This document shows positions 25,765 through 33,048 of a DNA stretch of 40,962 nt, piece by piece. Source of the DNA: Sulfurovum sp. (GTDB lineage: Bacteria > Campylobacterota > Campylobacteria > Campylobacterales > Sulfurovaceae); assembly GCA_027071315.1 (NCBI GenBank), contig JALSUP010000036.1:1-40962 (forward strand). Direction: 5' to 3'. The translations under genes were made by a program, and so were the position numbers. The first letter of the stretch is position 1, and every line of letters begins with the position of its first letter. Below the pieces are notes generated by a model, which had not been told where the DNA came from, did not search any database, and saw only the letters and a program-made list of their open reading frames with translations.

Positions 25765-26637
25765 ATGTCAATTCTAGTCAATAAAGATACAAAAGTAATC
25801 GTTCAAGGTTTTACTGGTAAAGAGGGTTCTTTCCATGCTGAGCAGTGTTTAGCATACGGAACACAAATTGTGGGTGGTGTCACACCAAACAAAGGTGGTC
25901 AGGTACACTTAAACAAGCCAGTATTTAACACTGTATCAGAAGCAGTAAAAGCAACTGATGCGACTGTTTCTATGATCTTCGTTCCACCTGCATTTGTGGG
26001 TGACGCAGTGATGGAAGCGGCAGAAGCGGGTATTGAACTTGCTGTCATCATTACGGAAGGTGCACCGGTAAAAGACATGCAAATGGCTAAAGCCTATGCA
26101 ACGAAGCACGGTATGATGACGATTGGACCAAACTGTCCAGGTGTCATTACTGCTGAAGAGTGTAAGATCGGGATCATGCCGGGTATGATCTTCAAAAAAG
26201 GTAAAGTAGGGCTTATTTCCAAGTCTGGAACACTCACGTATGAAGGTGCAAACCAGGTATGTAACGAAGGTTTCGGAATCACAACAGCCGTTGGTATTGG
26301 TGGAGACCCGATCATTGGTCTTTCATACAAGCAGATCCTTCCTATGTTCGAAGCAGACCCGGAGACTGAATGTATCGTCATGATCGGTGAGATCGGTGGT
26401 GACCTTGAAATTCAGGCAGCGAAGTTGATCAAAGAACAGATCACTAAGCCGGTTGTTGCATTTATTGCTGGTCAGACAGCACCTAAAGGTAAAACAATGG
26501 GTCACGCTGGAGCGATTGTTTCAGGTACGGCAGGGACAGCAAAAGAGAAGATGGACGCGCTCGAAGCAGCAGGCGTAAAAGTCGTTGTTTCTCCAGCAGA
26601 GATCGGTAAAGCAGTGAAAGAAGTACTTTCTAAGTAA
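25765..26637 (+). CDS. sucD: Succinyl-CoA ligase (ADP-forming), alpha subunit
   Basis: 290 residues. The CoA-binding Rossmann domain opens [15 protein letters not shown]. The phospho-histidine is H247 in [15 protein letters not shown], and [20 protein letters not shown] is a family signature. It completes the SucCD enzyme and supplies succinyl-CoA to the 2-oxoglutarate oxidoreductase encoded downstream. A hairpin after the stop suggests sucCD is its own unit. Confidence 0.97.
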   Translation: MSILVNKDTKVIVQGFTGKEGSFHAEQCLAYGTQIVGGVTPNKGGQVHLNKPVFNTVSEAVKATDATVSMIFVPPAFVGDAVMEAAEAGIELAVIITEGAPVKDMQMAKAYATKHGMMTIGPNCPGVITAEECKIGIMPGMIFKKGKVGLISKSGTLTYEGANQVCNEGFGITTAVGIGGDPIIGLSYKQILPMFEADPETECIVMIGEIGGDLEIQAAKLIKEQITKPVVAFIAGQTAPKGKTMGHAGAIVSGTAGTAKEKMDALEAAGVKVVVSPAEIGKAVKEVLSK

Positions 26638-26665
26638 GTTACTTCACGCTTTTTTCTCTTACCCT

Positions 26666-26693
26666 GCAAGATAAAGCTTGTGCTTTATCTTGC
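26666..26693 (+). terminator. Hairpin after sucD
   Basis: A perfect 12-bp stem, GCAAGATAAAGC / GCTTTATCTTGC, with a 4-base TTGT loop lies 28 bases after the sucD stop. ACTTTCT follows rather than a clean T run. Probably a terminator separating sucCD from oorDABC. Confidence 0.65.
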
Positions 26694-26915
26694 ACTTTCT
26701 ACACACTTAAATCAGATATTTTTTCTCTTCTAATTCAAATTTCCAAAGCCCGGCTATTTTCCCTCTAAACTGTTGCTTCAAATGGTAACAACAGCACTTA
26801 TACTTGCAATAATTCTATCTTATTCATAGCAACATTACAAAAAGTAAGCTACTCTAACACATAGTGAATCGAAAATCTCACTTACATAATATTTAATTTA
26901 ATAAAAGGGGAACAA

Positions 26916-27248
26916 ATGGCAGCAATGACAGCTCCGGAGAATACTCCAGTATGGGTAGACACAGCCAGATGTAAAGCATGTGATATTTGTGTGGACGCGT
27001 GTCCTGCAGGTGTGCTTTCTATGAAACAGGAAGCAACTTCAGTATTGGGTGCAATGATCAGCGTGATAGCGCCTGAGTCATGTATCGGATGTAATGAATG
27101 TGAACTTACCTGTCCGGATTTCGCTATTTATGTGGCAGAGAAGAAAGAATTTAAATTTGCAAAATTGACTGATTCGTCTAAAGCAAGACAGGAAGCAATT
27201 GCAAACAACGGGTATAGATTACCTACAGATTATAAGGAGGCTAACTAA
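26916..27248 (+). CDS. oorD: 2-oxoglutarate:ferredoxin oxidoreductase, delta (ferredoxin) subunit
   Basis: 110 residues with two [4Fe-4S] motifs: C19, C22, C25, C29 (CKACDICVDACP) and C56, C59, C62, C66 (CIGCNECELTCP). It is the electron-transfer subunit of the four-subunit OOR. AAAGGGG precedes the ATG. Its TAA overlaps the oorA ATG as TAATG. The order D-A-B-C is the one known from Helicobacter and Campylobacter. The 278-bp region upstream is AT-rich and contains the sucD hairpin and no gene. Confidence 0.95.
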   Translation: MAAMTAPENTPVWVDTARCKACDICVDACPAGVLSMKQEATSVLGAMISVIAPESCIGCNECELTCPDFAIYVAEKKEFKFAKLTDSSKARQEAIANNGYRLPTDYKEAN

Positions 27249-28384
27249 TGTCAGCAACAAGAGAAATTATTTCAAGTGGTAATGAATTGGCAGCGATCGC
27301 AGCAGTTGATGCAGGCTGTATGTTCTTTGCAGGATATCCGCTTACGCCATCAAGTGAAGTAATGCATGTTATTTCCGACCTTTTGCCTAAAAAAGGCGGT
27401 GCAGCTATTCAGATGGAAGATGAGATCGCCGGTGTTGCAGCAGCGATCGGTGCGGGAATGGCAGGGATTAGAACACTGACTGCTACTTCCGGACCGGGTA
27501 TGTCATTGAAAGCAGAGAACCTTGGGTTGGCGCAAATGGCTGAAGTACCTTTGGTCTGTGTGAATGTTATGAGAGGAGGGCCGTCAACAGGTCTTCCGAC
27601 ACGTGTGGCACAGGGAGACATTGCTCAGGCAAAAAACCCGTCACATGGAGATTACAAATCAATTACAGTCTGTGCCGGTAACCTTGCAGAATGTTATACG
27701 GAAACAGTCAGAGCCTTTAATCTTGCTGACAGATTTATGCAACCGGTCTTTGTTCTGCTTGATGAAACATTGGGTCACATGCATGCAAAAGCGATGCTTC
27801 CGACAGTGGAAGAAGTACAGGCGGGGATTGTCCCAAGAAAGACATTTGACGGCCCGGCAGAAGAGTATCAGCCTTATGGTGTTGCTCAGGATGAACCGGC
27901 GGTACTTAACCCAATGTTTACAGGGTACAGATACCACTTTACAGGGCTTCACCATGATGCGATGGGATTCCCGACTGAAGAGATTGAAACATGTAGAAAG
28001 CTGATCGACAGACTCTTTAGAAAAGTGGAAGCGTATCAGGATGAGATCGAATCAAATGAAGAATATATGATTGAAGATGCAGATATTCTTCTTGTTGGTT
28101 ACGGATCAGCATCACTTGCGATTAAAGAAGCGGTAGACGTGTTGAGAGCAGAAGGTGTCAAAGTAGGTATGTTCAGACCTATTACGATCTGGCCAAGCCC
28201 GGAAACACGTATGCATGAGCTTGGAGAGAAATTTGACAAAGTACTTGTGGTAGAACTCAACCAGGGACAATACCTTGAAGAAGTACAGAGATCAATGGGA
28301 AGATTGGATATCAATAAACTGACGAAGACTAACGGTCGTCCATTCTCCCCTTCAGACATTATTGAAAAAGTAAAGGAGCTATAA
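27248..28384 (+). CDS. oorA: 2-oxoglutarate:ferredoxin oxidoreductase, alpha subunit
   Basis: 378 residues. The pyrimidine-binding domain shows FAGYPLTPSSEVMH and QMEDEIAGVAAAIGAGMAG, then TATSGPGMSLKAENLG, the conserved loop near the active site. RGGPSTGLPTRVAQGD is typical of 2-oxoacid oxidoreductase alpha subunits. The C-terminal domain (about 280-378) contributes to subunit contacts. In autotrophic growth the complex carboxylates succinyl-CoA with reduced ferredoxin to 2-oxoglutarate, a key step of the reductive TCA cycle. Confidence 0.96.
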   Translation: MSATREIISSGNELAAIAAVDAGCMFFAGYPLTPSSEVMHVISDLLPKKGGAAIQMEDEIAGVAAAIGAGMAGIRTLTATSGPGMSLKAENLGLAQMAEVPLVCVNVMRGGPSTGLPTRVAQGDIAQAKNPSHGDYKSITVCAGNLAECYTETVRAFNLADRFMQPVFVLLDETLGHMHAKAMLPTVEEVQAGIVPRKTFDGPAEEYQPYGVAQDEPAVLNPMFTGYRYHFTGLHHDAMGFPTEEIETCRKLIDRLFRKVEAYQDEIESNEEYMIEDADILLVGYGSASLAIKEAVDVLRAEGVKVGMFRPITIWPSPETRMHELGEKFDKVLVVELNQGQYLEEVQRSMGRLDINKLTKTNGRPFSPSDIIEKVKEL

Positions 28385-28385
28385 T

Positions 28386-29243
28386 ATGGCATTTAATTAT
28401 GATCAGTATTTAAGAGTAAACAAGATGCCAACACTTTGGTGTTGGGGATGTGGGGATGGTGTTATCCTTAAATCTTTTATTCGTGCGGTAGACAAGCTCG
28501 GATGGAACAAAGATGATGTATGTGTCGTATCCGGTATTGGGTGTTCAGGAAGATTTTCTTCTTATGTAGACTTCAATACAGTACACACAACACACGGAAG
28601 AACCATTGCATTTGCAACAGGTATCAAGCTTGCAAATCCGGACAAACATGTTGTCTGTGTTGCCGGTGACGGTGATGGACTTGCCATTGGTGGTAACCAT
28701 ACGATTCACGGGTGTAGAAGAAATATTGATATGACATTGATCATTATTCAGAATTTCATTTACGGTTTGACGAATTCTCAGACTTCACCTACAACACCGC
28801 AGGGTATGTGGACTGTTTCTCAGAAAGCGGGTAACATTGACCCTACATTTGACGGATGTGAACTGGCTATTGCAGCAGGAGCATCATTTGTCGGTAGAGA
28901 AAATGTAACAGCACCTAAGAAGCTTGAAAAACTGCTTCTTCAGGCAATGCAGCATAAAGGATTCTCTTATGTAGAAGCCCTTTCTAACTGTCATATCAAC
29001 CTGGGTAGAAAAAACAAAATGCAATCAGCCATGGCGAACCTTGACTGGATCGATTCTATCACTATCTCCAAAAAGAAGTATGATGCATTGTCTCCGGAAG
29101 AGCAGCTCAATCTGCTTCCAACAGGTATTTTAAAGCAAGATACAGAAGTAGGTGAGTATTGTGATATGTACGAAGAGATCAAAAAAGCGCATCAAGGTCT
29201 AAGAGGTCCGATTACCCAAGACGACTTTAAGAAAAAGATATAA
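28386..29243 (+). CDS. oorB: 2-oxoglutarate:ferredoxin oxidoreductase, beta subunit (TPP-binding)
   Basis: 285 residues. The thiamine-diphosphate motif is GDGDGLAIGGNHTIHG...IIIQNFIYGLT. Cysteines in LWCWGCGDG and SGIGCSGRFSSY match the cluster-ligand region of beta subunits. The N-terminal TLWCWGCGDGVILKSF is highly characteristic. It begins one base after the oorA stop and is cotranscribed with oorDAC. Confidence 0.96.
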   Translation: MAFNYDQYLRVNKMPTLWCWGCGDGVILKSFIRAVDKLGWNKDDVCVVSGIGCSGRFSSYVDFNTVHTTHGRTIAFATGIKLANPDKHVVCVAGDGDGLAIGGNHTIHGCRRNIDMTLIIIQNFIYGLTNSQTSPTTPQGMWTVSQKAGNIDPTFDGCELAIAAGASFVGRENVTAPKKLEKLLLQAMQHKGFSYVEALSNCHINLGRKNKMQSAMANLDWIDSITISKKKYDALSPEEQLNLLPTGILKQDTEVGEYCDMYEEIKKAHQGLRGPITQDDFKKKI

Positions 29244-29254
29244 GGAGAAGAACG

Positions 29255-29809
29255 ATGAGTAGAGTTGTAATGAGATTTACCGGTGTTGGTGGTCAAGGTG
29301 TTCTTCTTGCGGGAGAGATCTTTGCAGCAGCAAAGATCAAAGCAGGTGGTTATGGTGTAAAAACAGCTACCTATACATCGCAGGTACGTGGTGGACCGAC
29401 TGTTGTTGATATTCAACTTGATGATAAAGAGATCTTTTATCCTTACGCGACAGATGGTCATGTTGACTTTATGCTTTCTGTTGCTGAAGCAAGTTATAAA
29501 CTCTTTAAAAATGGTGTGAAAGAGGGTGGTACGATAGTTATTGAACCAAACCTTGTTCACCCAACGGAGGAAGATAGAAAAAAATGGAATATCGTTGAGA
29601 TACCTATTATTACTATCGCCAAAGAAGAAGTTGGAAACGTTATTACCCAGTCAGTGGTTGCTTTGGCAATTGCCAATACTTACACACAAGCACTTGATGA
29701 GCAGGTTCTTATTGATACTATGCTTTCAAAAGTACCTGCAAAGGTACATGAAGTCAATAAAAAAGCCTATGAATTAGGTAAAAAATATGCATTGGAATCA
29801 ATGAAATAA
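29255..29809 (+). CDS. oorC: 2-oxoglutarate:ferredoxin oxidoreductase, gamma subunit
   Basis: 184 residues, the gamma-domain family of 2-oxoacid oxidoreductases: RFTGVGGQGVLLAGEIFA at the start and TYTSQVRGGPTVVDIQL follow the family pattern closely. It completes the OOR heterotetramer. AAGGAGAAG precedes the ATG, 11 bases after oorB. A hairpin follows the gene. Confidence 0.95.
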   Translation: MSRVVMRFTGVGGQGVLLAGEIFAAAKIKAGGYGVKTATYTSQVRGGPTVVDIQLDDKEIFYPYATDGHVDFMLSVAEASYKLFKNGVKEGGTIVIEPNLVHPTEEDRKKWNIVEIPIITIAKEEVGNVITQSVVALAIANTYTQALDEQVLIDTMLSKVPAKVHEVNKKAYELGKKYALESMK

Positions 29810-29828
29810 TTTTTTTTCTTGCGGTATC

Positions 29829-29854
29829 GCACCTCTTTTTCTTAGGAGAGGTGC
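29829..29854 (+). terminator. Hairpin after oorC
   Basis: An 8-bp stem, GCACCTCT / AGAGGTGC, around a 10-base loop lies about 20 bases after the oorC stop. The downstream T tract is weak. It likely ends the oorDABC transcript. Confidence 0.5.
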
Positions 29855-29970
29855 ATGTCTGTATCTACATTAATTTTCTATCTCTTTCTCCACATAATTC
29901 ACAATTACACACTTATAAAATTAAATTTTCTTTTCCTGTTTTTTATACAATCATTCTTGCTATCTTTTGT

Positions 29971-29976
29971 TATAAT
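29971..29976 (+). promoter_or_regulatory. Probable -10 element of the small acidic protein gene
   Basis: A perfect TATAAT lies 31 bases before the ATG at 30007, with AAAGGA as ribosome site. Confidence 0.55.
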
Positions 29977-30006
29977 GAGCAAAATTTAACAAAGGATTAT
30001 AAATAA

Positions 30007-30315
30007 ATGAGTGATTACATAGATGAAGAAAAAGAAGATGAGTACGAAGATGAATATGAGGATGATTTTTGGGGTCGTACACCACAGTCAAGTTATTTTG
30101 AGATAGCAAAAACAGCCAACCAGAACATTGTCGAACAAGAGCTTGAAAAAGTATTTAGAAGACTTGCAGTGGCCGAGAAAATGCTTGAAGAGCGAGATCT
30201 TGCGGATGAACATGAACGGCAGATATCTTCACTGATTATAGATAAAGAGATAGATGAGAGAACAGCATCTGTTTTTATAGATCTTGTCGGAGCAATCGTT
30301 ACCCAGTGTGAGTAA
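30007..30315 (+). CDS. Small acidic protein of unknown function
   Basis: 102 residues. The first 20 are almost entirely Asp/Glu/Tyr (DEEKEDEYEDEYEDD), probably disordered; the rest is predicted helical (about 35-100) with no membrane span or signal peptide, so it is cytoplasmic. It has its own -10 and ribosome site. I do not recognise a family. It is convergent with the minus-strand gene at 30333, with 17 bases between the stops. Confidence 0.7.
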   Translation: MSDYIDEEKEDEYEDEYEDDFWGRTPQSSYFEIAKTANQNIVEQELEKVFRRLAVAEKMLEERDLADEHERQISSLIIDKEIDERTASVFIDLVGAIVTQCE

Positions 30316-30332
30316 TGAAAGCCTATGTCCGG

Positions 30333-30851
30333 CTACCCGCCCCAGCCATGCATTTTTTTAGATATGATGACATCATAGTGTTGGAACATATCGGTGATGG
30401 TATTGGTAGCAACATAGTTATGCTCTTCCAGAAGTGAAGTCCAGTGATCCTGTGCTTTACGGTCTTTTTTGGGTATGAAAATAATAATATTTCCGGCATT
30501 ACGCATAATTTGATGGACTCTTTTTAGAAAAGCACTTTTTAATTCATCTTTTATCTCTGCTGTCACAAAAATAAAATCATACTGTCTGCCTTGCATCATA
30601 TATGATCTGCGTTCCAAAGGAAAGTATTTTACGACAGTGGTCTCTCTGTCACGGAATTTCTCTGACACGGTGTTATAAAACGTTTCATCCAAAGCATTTA
30701 TCTGGTATAAATAATTTCTAATATGACAATATTCACTTAACATATCAGTGATCCTATCACCGCTCTGTGCAAAGTGCGCTATTTGAAGAGAAGGGTTTGA
30801 ACCTATAATATTCAAAAGAATTTCAAGTTGGTCTTTTTCTAAGTTTTTCAT
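30333..30851 (-). CDS. Unknown protein, possibly a degenerate methyltransferase fold
   Basis: 172 residues from ATG at 30849-30851 (MKNLEKDQLEILL). A longer frame to 30950 exists, but it would run over the divergent promoter region and adds an unlikely hydrophobic, cysteine-containing extension. A -10-like TATACT on this strand at 30878-30883 supports the shorter start, although no strong ribosome site is seen. The order of predicted strands (YDFIFVT, GNIIIFIPK, YDVIISKK) and the phrase LLEEHNYVATNTI resemble the C-terminal half of class I SAM methyltransferases, but no glycine-rich SAM motif is visible. Treat the function as unknown. Confidence 0.6.
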   Translation of the reverse strand: MKNLEKDQLEILLNIIGSNPSLQIAHFAQSGDRITDMLSEYCHIRNYLYQINALDETFYNTVSEKFRDRETTVVKYFPLERRSYMMQGRQYDFIFVTAEIKDELKSAFLKRVHQIMRNAGNIIIFIPKKDRKAQDHWTSLLEEHNYVATNTITDMFQHYDVIISKKMHGWGG

Positions 30852-30912
30852 ATTTGAAGTGTAGCTAAATAAGATAAAGTATAAATTATTTTTGACGCAT
30901 TTATTTCTTGGG

Positions 30913-30918
30913 TATAAT
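30913..30918 (+). promoter_or_regulatory. Probable -10 element of glsA
   Basis: A perfect TATAAT lies 20 bases upstream of the glsA ATG in a short region divergent to the minus-strand gene, with an AAGG ribosome site in between. Confidence 0.5.
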
Positions 30919-30938
30919 GACATAAAAAAGGCAGACCT

Positions 30939-31862
30939 ATGGATTATCAAAAAATCCTCGACGAGATTTATGCTGAGATCAAACCTGAGTTAACACGTGG
31001 GAAAGTCGCAGATTATATTCCTGCTTTGGCCGAAGTACCCCAAGAACAATTTGCCATGTCTTTGACTCTGGCAGACGGATCTTTCTATTCTGTGGGAGAT
31101 TCCAAACAAAAGTTTTCTATACAGAGTATTTCAAAAGTCTTTACCTTTACCTTGGCACTCGATATTTACAGTAAAGATCTCTATAAGAGAGTAGGGGTCG
31201 AACCTTCAGGCAACCCCTTTAACTCTTTGGTGCAGTTGGAATATGAGCATGGCAAGCCACGTAATCCTTTCATTAATGCAGGAGCTATTACCGTGACCGA
31301 TACTTTGGTGAGCCATTATGGCTCTGAAGAAAAAACCATCCAGGGTATTATGGATTTTCTTTGTCTGATCAGTGCCAATGAGGAACTCTATTTTGATCCC
31401 ATTGTCGCTGCCTCAGAAATGGAACATGGCGACAGAAATTTGGCACTTGCCAGACTCATGAGAAGTTTTGGGAATTTTGAAAATGATGTACATGAAACAG
31501 TATTGACCTATTCTAAGCATTGCGCCATTACGATGAACACAGAAGAGTTGTCCCGTGCCATGCTTTTTTTAGCCTTTGGCGGGACTGACCCCATTACGGG
31601 AAAAATCATTACTTCACCGAGTCGAGCCAAACGTATTAATGCTGTGATGCTCACCTGTGGACATTATGATGCCAGCGGTGAGTTTGCGTTTAATGTGGGC
31701 TTACCCGGGAAAAGTGGTGTAGGAGGGGGCATCGTAGCAACCATACCCAACAAAATGTCCCTCTCTGTCTGGTCTCCCGGACTCAACAAATATGGAAACT
31801 CCCATGCCGGAACCATTGCTTTGGAGAAGTTCACCACGAAAACAGAATTATCCATATTTTAG
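30939..31862 (+). CDS. glsA: Glutaminase
   Basis: 307 residues, the usual length for the serine-dependent beta-lactamase-like glutaminase family. The catalytic Ser-x-x-Lys is in FSIQSISKVF. NPFINAGAITVTD, a Tyr in VLTYSKHCAIT and a Gly-rich GKSGVGGGIVATIP are family signatures. It hydrolyses glutamine to glutamate and ammonia in the cytoplasm. It has its own promoter and is followed directly by rnpB. Confidence 0.95.
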   Translation: MDYQKILDEIYAEIKPELTRGKVADYIPALAEVPQEQFAMSLTLADGSFYSVGDSKQKFSIQSISKVFTFTLALDIYSKDLYKRVGVEPSGNPFNSLVQLEYEHGKPRNPFINAGAITVTDTLVSHYGSEEKTIQGIMDFLCLISANEELYFDPIVAASEMEHGDRNLALARLMRSFGNFENDVHETVLTYSKHCAITMNTEELSRAMLFLAFGGTDPITGKIITSPSRAKRINAVMLTCGHYDASGEFAFNVGLPGKSGVGGGIVATIPNKMSLSVWSPGLNKYGNSHAGTIALEKFTTKTELSIF

Positions 31863-31874
31863 TCGGAAATATGC

Positions 31875-31880
31875 TATAAT
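31875..31880 (+). promoter_or_regulatory. rnpB: -10 element of rnpB
   Basis: TATAAT ends 6 bases before the predicted 5' end of RNase P RNA, the expected spacing to a transcription start. It lies just after the glsA stop. Confidence 0.65.
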
Positions 31881-31886
31881 CCGCTT

Positions 31887-32231
31887 CAGGTGCAACAGGT
31901 AGTTGCTGGTAGCGTAAGCTACGAGAGGAAAGTCCGGGCTGCAAGTGAGACAGGACTCCATCTAACAGATGGCCAGAGTGATCTGAGGGCAAGTGCAACA
32001 GAGAGTAGACCGCCGGATTTCGGTCCGGTAAGGGTGAAAGGGTGGGGTAAGAGCCCACCGGTGTTTATGGTGACATAGGCAGCCAGGTAAACCCTGTCCG
32101 CAGCAAGAAGTATATGGTACAAGTCTCACAAGCTGTTAGCTCAGCACACATACTTCGCTCGAGCCTGTTGGCAACAACAGGCCTAGATAAATAACTACCC
32201 ACGACAAAACCCGGCTTATCGTTGCACCTAC
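31887..32231 (+). ncRNA. rnpB: RNase P RNA (bacterial type A)
   Basis: The conserved core GAGGAAAGTCCGGGCT appears near 31923-31938, and the 3' partner, ACCCGGCTTA, near 32209-32218. CAGAGAGTAGACCGCC, GGTGAAAGGGTG and GCAGCCAGGTAAACCC are further conserved elements. The termini AGGTGCAAC (31888-31896) and GTTGCACCT (32221-32229) pair to close helix P1. It is the catalytic RNA that matures tRNA 5' ends. Its 3' end is partly repeated at 35319 onward, suggesting that foreign DNA was inserted at the gene end. Confidence 0.96.
32215..32227 (+). repeat. Left direct repeat at the rnpB 3' end (candidate attL)
   Basis: CTTATCGTTGCAC at the end of rnpB recurs exactly at 35319-35331. Both copies continue into an ACTCA-containing stretch and then a short hairpin. 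The segment between them holds the toxin-antitoxin pair and the primase-helicase. Confidence 0.55.
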
Positions 32232-32239
32232 TCAATTTT

Positions 32240-32257
32240 GAAGTCTTTTTAGACTTC
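32240..32257 (+). terminator. Hairpin after rnpB
   Basis: GAAGTCT / AGACTTC with a TTTT loop lies 9 bases beyond the P1 strand of rnpB. It probably terminates rnpB, and possibly the convergent antitoxin transcript on the other strand. Confidence 0.55.
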
Positions 32258-32291
32258 GATTGACACTATATTTCAACTTTCCAAGACTTAT

Positions 32292-32576
32292 TTATATGAT
32301 AGAAATATTTAATCTTTTCCCAAGAGCTTGTGTCGCTGATTCGAGTGTATGTAAAGTTAATGAACCATTATCTGGATTGAGTAGTCTATTCACAACGGCT
32401 CTACTTGTATTCATGAGCTCTGCCATTTTTGTTTTTGTAATATTTTGTGCTTTCATCTCTTCTTCTAGTTGGTAAGCAATGACTCTCTTTATTGCAATGT
32501 CATTGACATCTTCATAAATACCGTCGTCTACAAGAAATTCATCAAAGTCGCTATTCATATTTTCTTTTAGTATCAT
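32292..32576 (-). CDS. HigA-like antitoxin (XRE-type HTH)
   Basis: 94 residues. A helix-turn-helix occupies about residues 40-80 (ITKTKMAELMNTSRAVVNRL), and the N-terminal 40 residues are acidic. It overlaps the end of the upstream toxin gene by 4 bases (ATGA on the minus strand), which gives the toxin-first order of HigBA-type modules. It neutralises the toxin and probably represses the operon at the dyad at 32914-32935. Confidence 0.85.
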   Translation of the reverse strand: MILKENMNSDFDEFLVDDGIYEDVNDIAIKRVIAYQLEEEMKAQNITKTKMAELMNTSRAVVNRLLNPDNGSLTLHTLESATQALGKRLNISII

Positions 32577-32908
32577 TTGATCTCCTTTTGTCTTTTTTCT
32601 GCTAGTTCAATATCACTTTTTGCTGTCTTCTGTGTTTTTTTGATAAAACCATGAAGCAATATCATATATCCTGACATGACAGTAAAAATGACTCTTGCTA
32701 TTCTTTTGTCGGATATATTACTTCTTACTTCATATAACTTACTCCCTAGTTTTCTACAAGTAGGCATACCAATTGGAAAACCATATTCCACAGTTTTAAT
32801 GTCTTCACCTATGATTTTTCGATCAGCTTTATCCAAAGATAGCAGCCATTCTCTCACAGGTTTTTTACCATTACTGTTAACATAAAAAAGAGAAGTTATT
32901 TTTTTCAT
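32573..32908 (-). CDS. HigB/RelE-like toxin
   Basis: 111 residues from ATG at 32906-32908; a TTG at 32923 would add five residues but falls in the operator dyad. KKPVREWLLSLDKADRKIIGEDIKTVEYG, which spans about residues 14-42, and LGSKLYEVRSNISDKRIARVIF and YMILLHGFIKKTQKT are typical of the phage-derived Gp49/HigB branch of the RelE superfamily, ribosome-dependent mRNA endonucleases. It is the first gene of the module, with the antitoxin overlapping its end. It lies back to back with the primase-helicase gene. Confidence 0.85.
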   Translation of the reverse strand: MKKITSLFYVNSNGKKPVREWLLSLDKADRKIIGEDIKTVEYGFPIGMPTCRKLGSKLYEVRSNISDKRIARVIFTVMSGYMILLHGFIKKTQKTAKSDIELAEKRQKEIK

Positions 32909-32913
32909 ATGGC

Positions 32914-32935
32914 AGTGTATCAAAAAAGATACACT
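32914..32935. promoter_or_regulatory. Operator-like dyad of the toxin-antitoxin module
   Basis: AGTGTATC and GATACACT form a perfect 8-bp inverted repeat around AAAAAA, starting 5 bases upstream of the toxin start. This is where HTH antitoxins usually bind for autoregulation. Confidence 0.6.
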
Positions 32936-33048
32936 TAGTCAAGTGTTGTGGTCAAACAAAAGTGCTTTATTGTAAAGTTTTACAGTGTGTAGGCTATAAA
33001 ATTATTTATGATAATATTGTAACAGATTATAAAAAGGTTATTTTCTAG

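Noticed and set aside
30852-30950. N-terminal extension of the minus-strand protein ending at 30333
   Set aside because: The extension would overlap the glsA start and promoters; a -10-like TATACT at 30878-30883 fits the internal ATG at 30851.
32260-32475. 71-codon plus-strand ORF opposite the antitoxin
   Set aside because: Antisense shadow of the HTH antitoxin gene, with no ribosome site or family resemblance.
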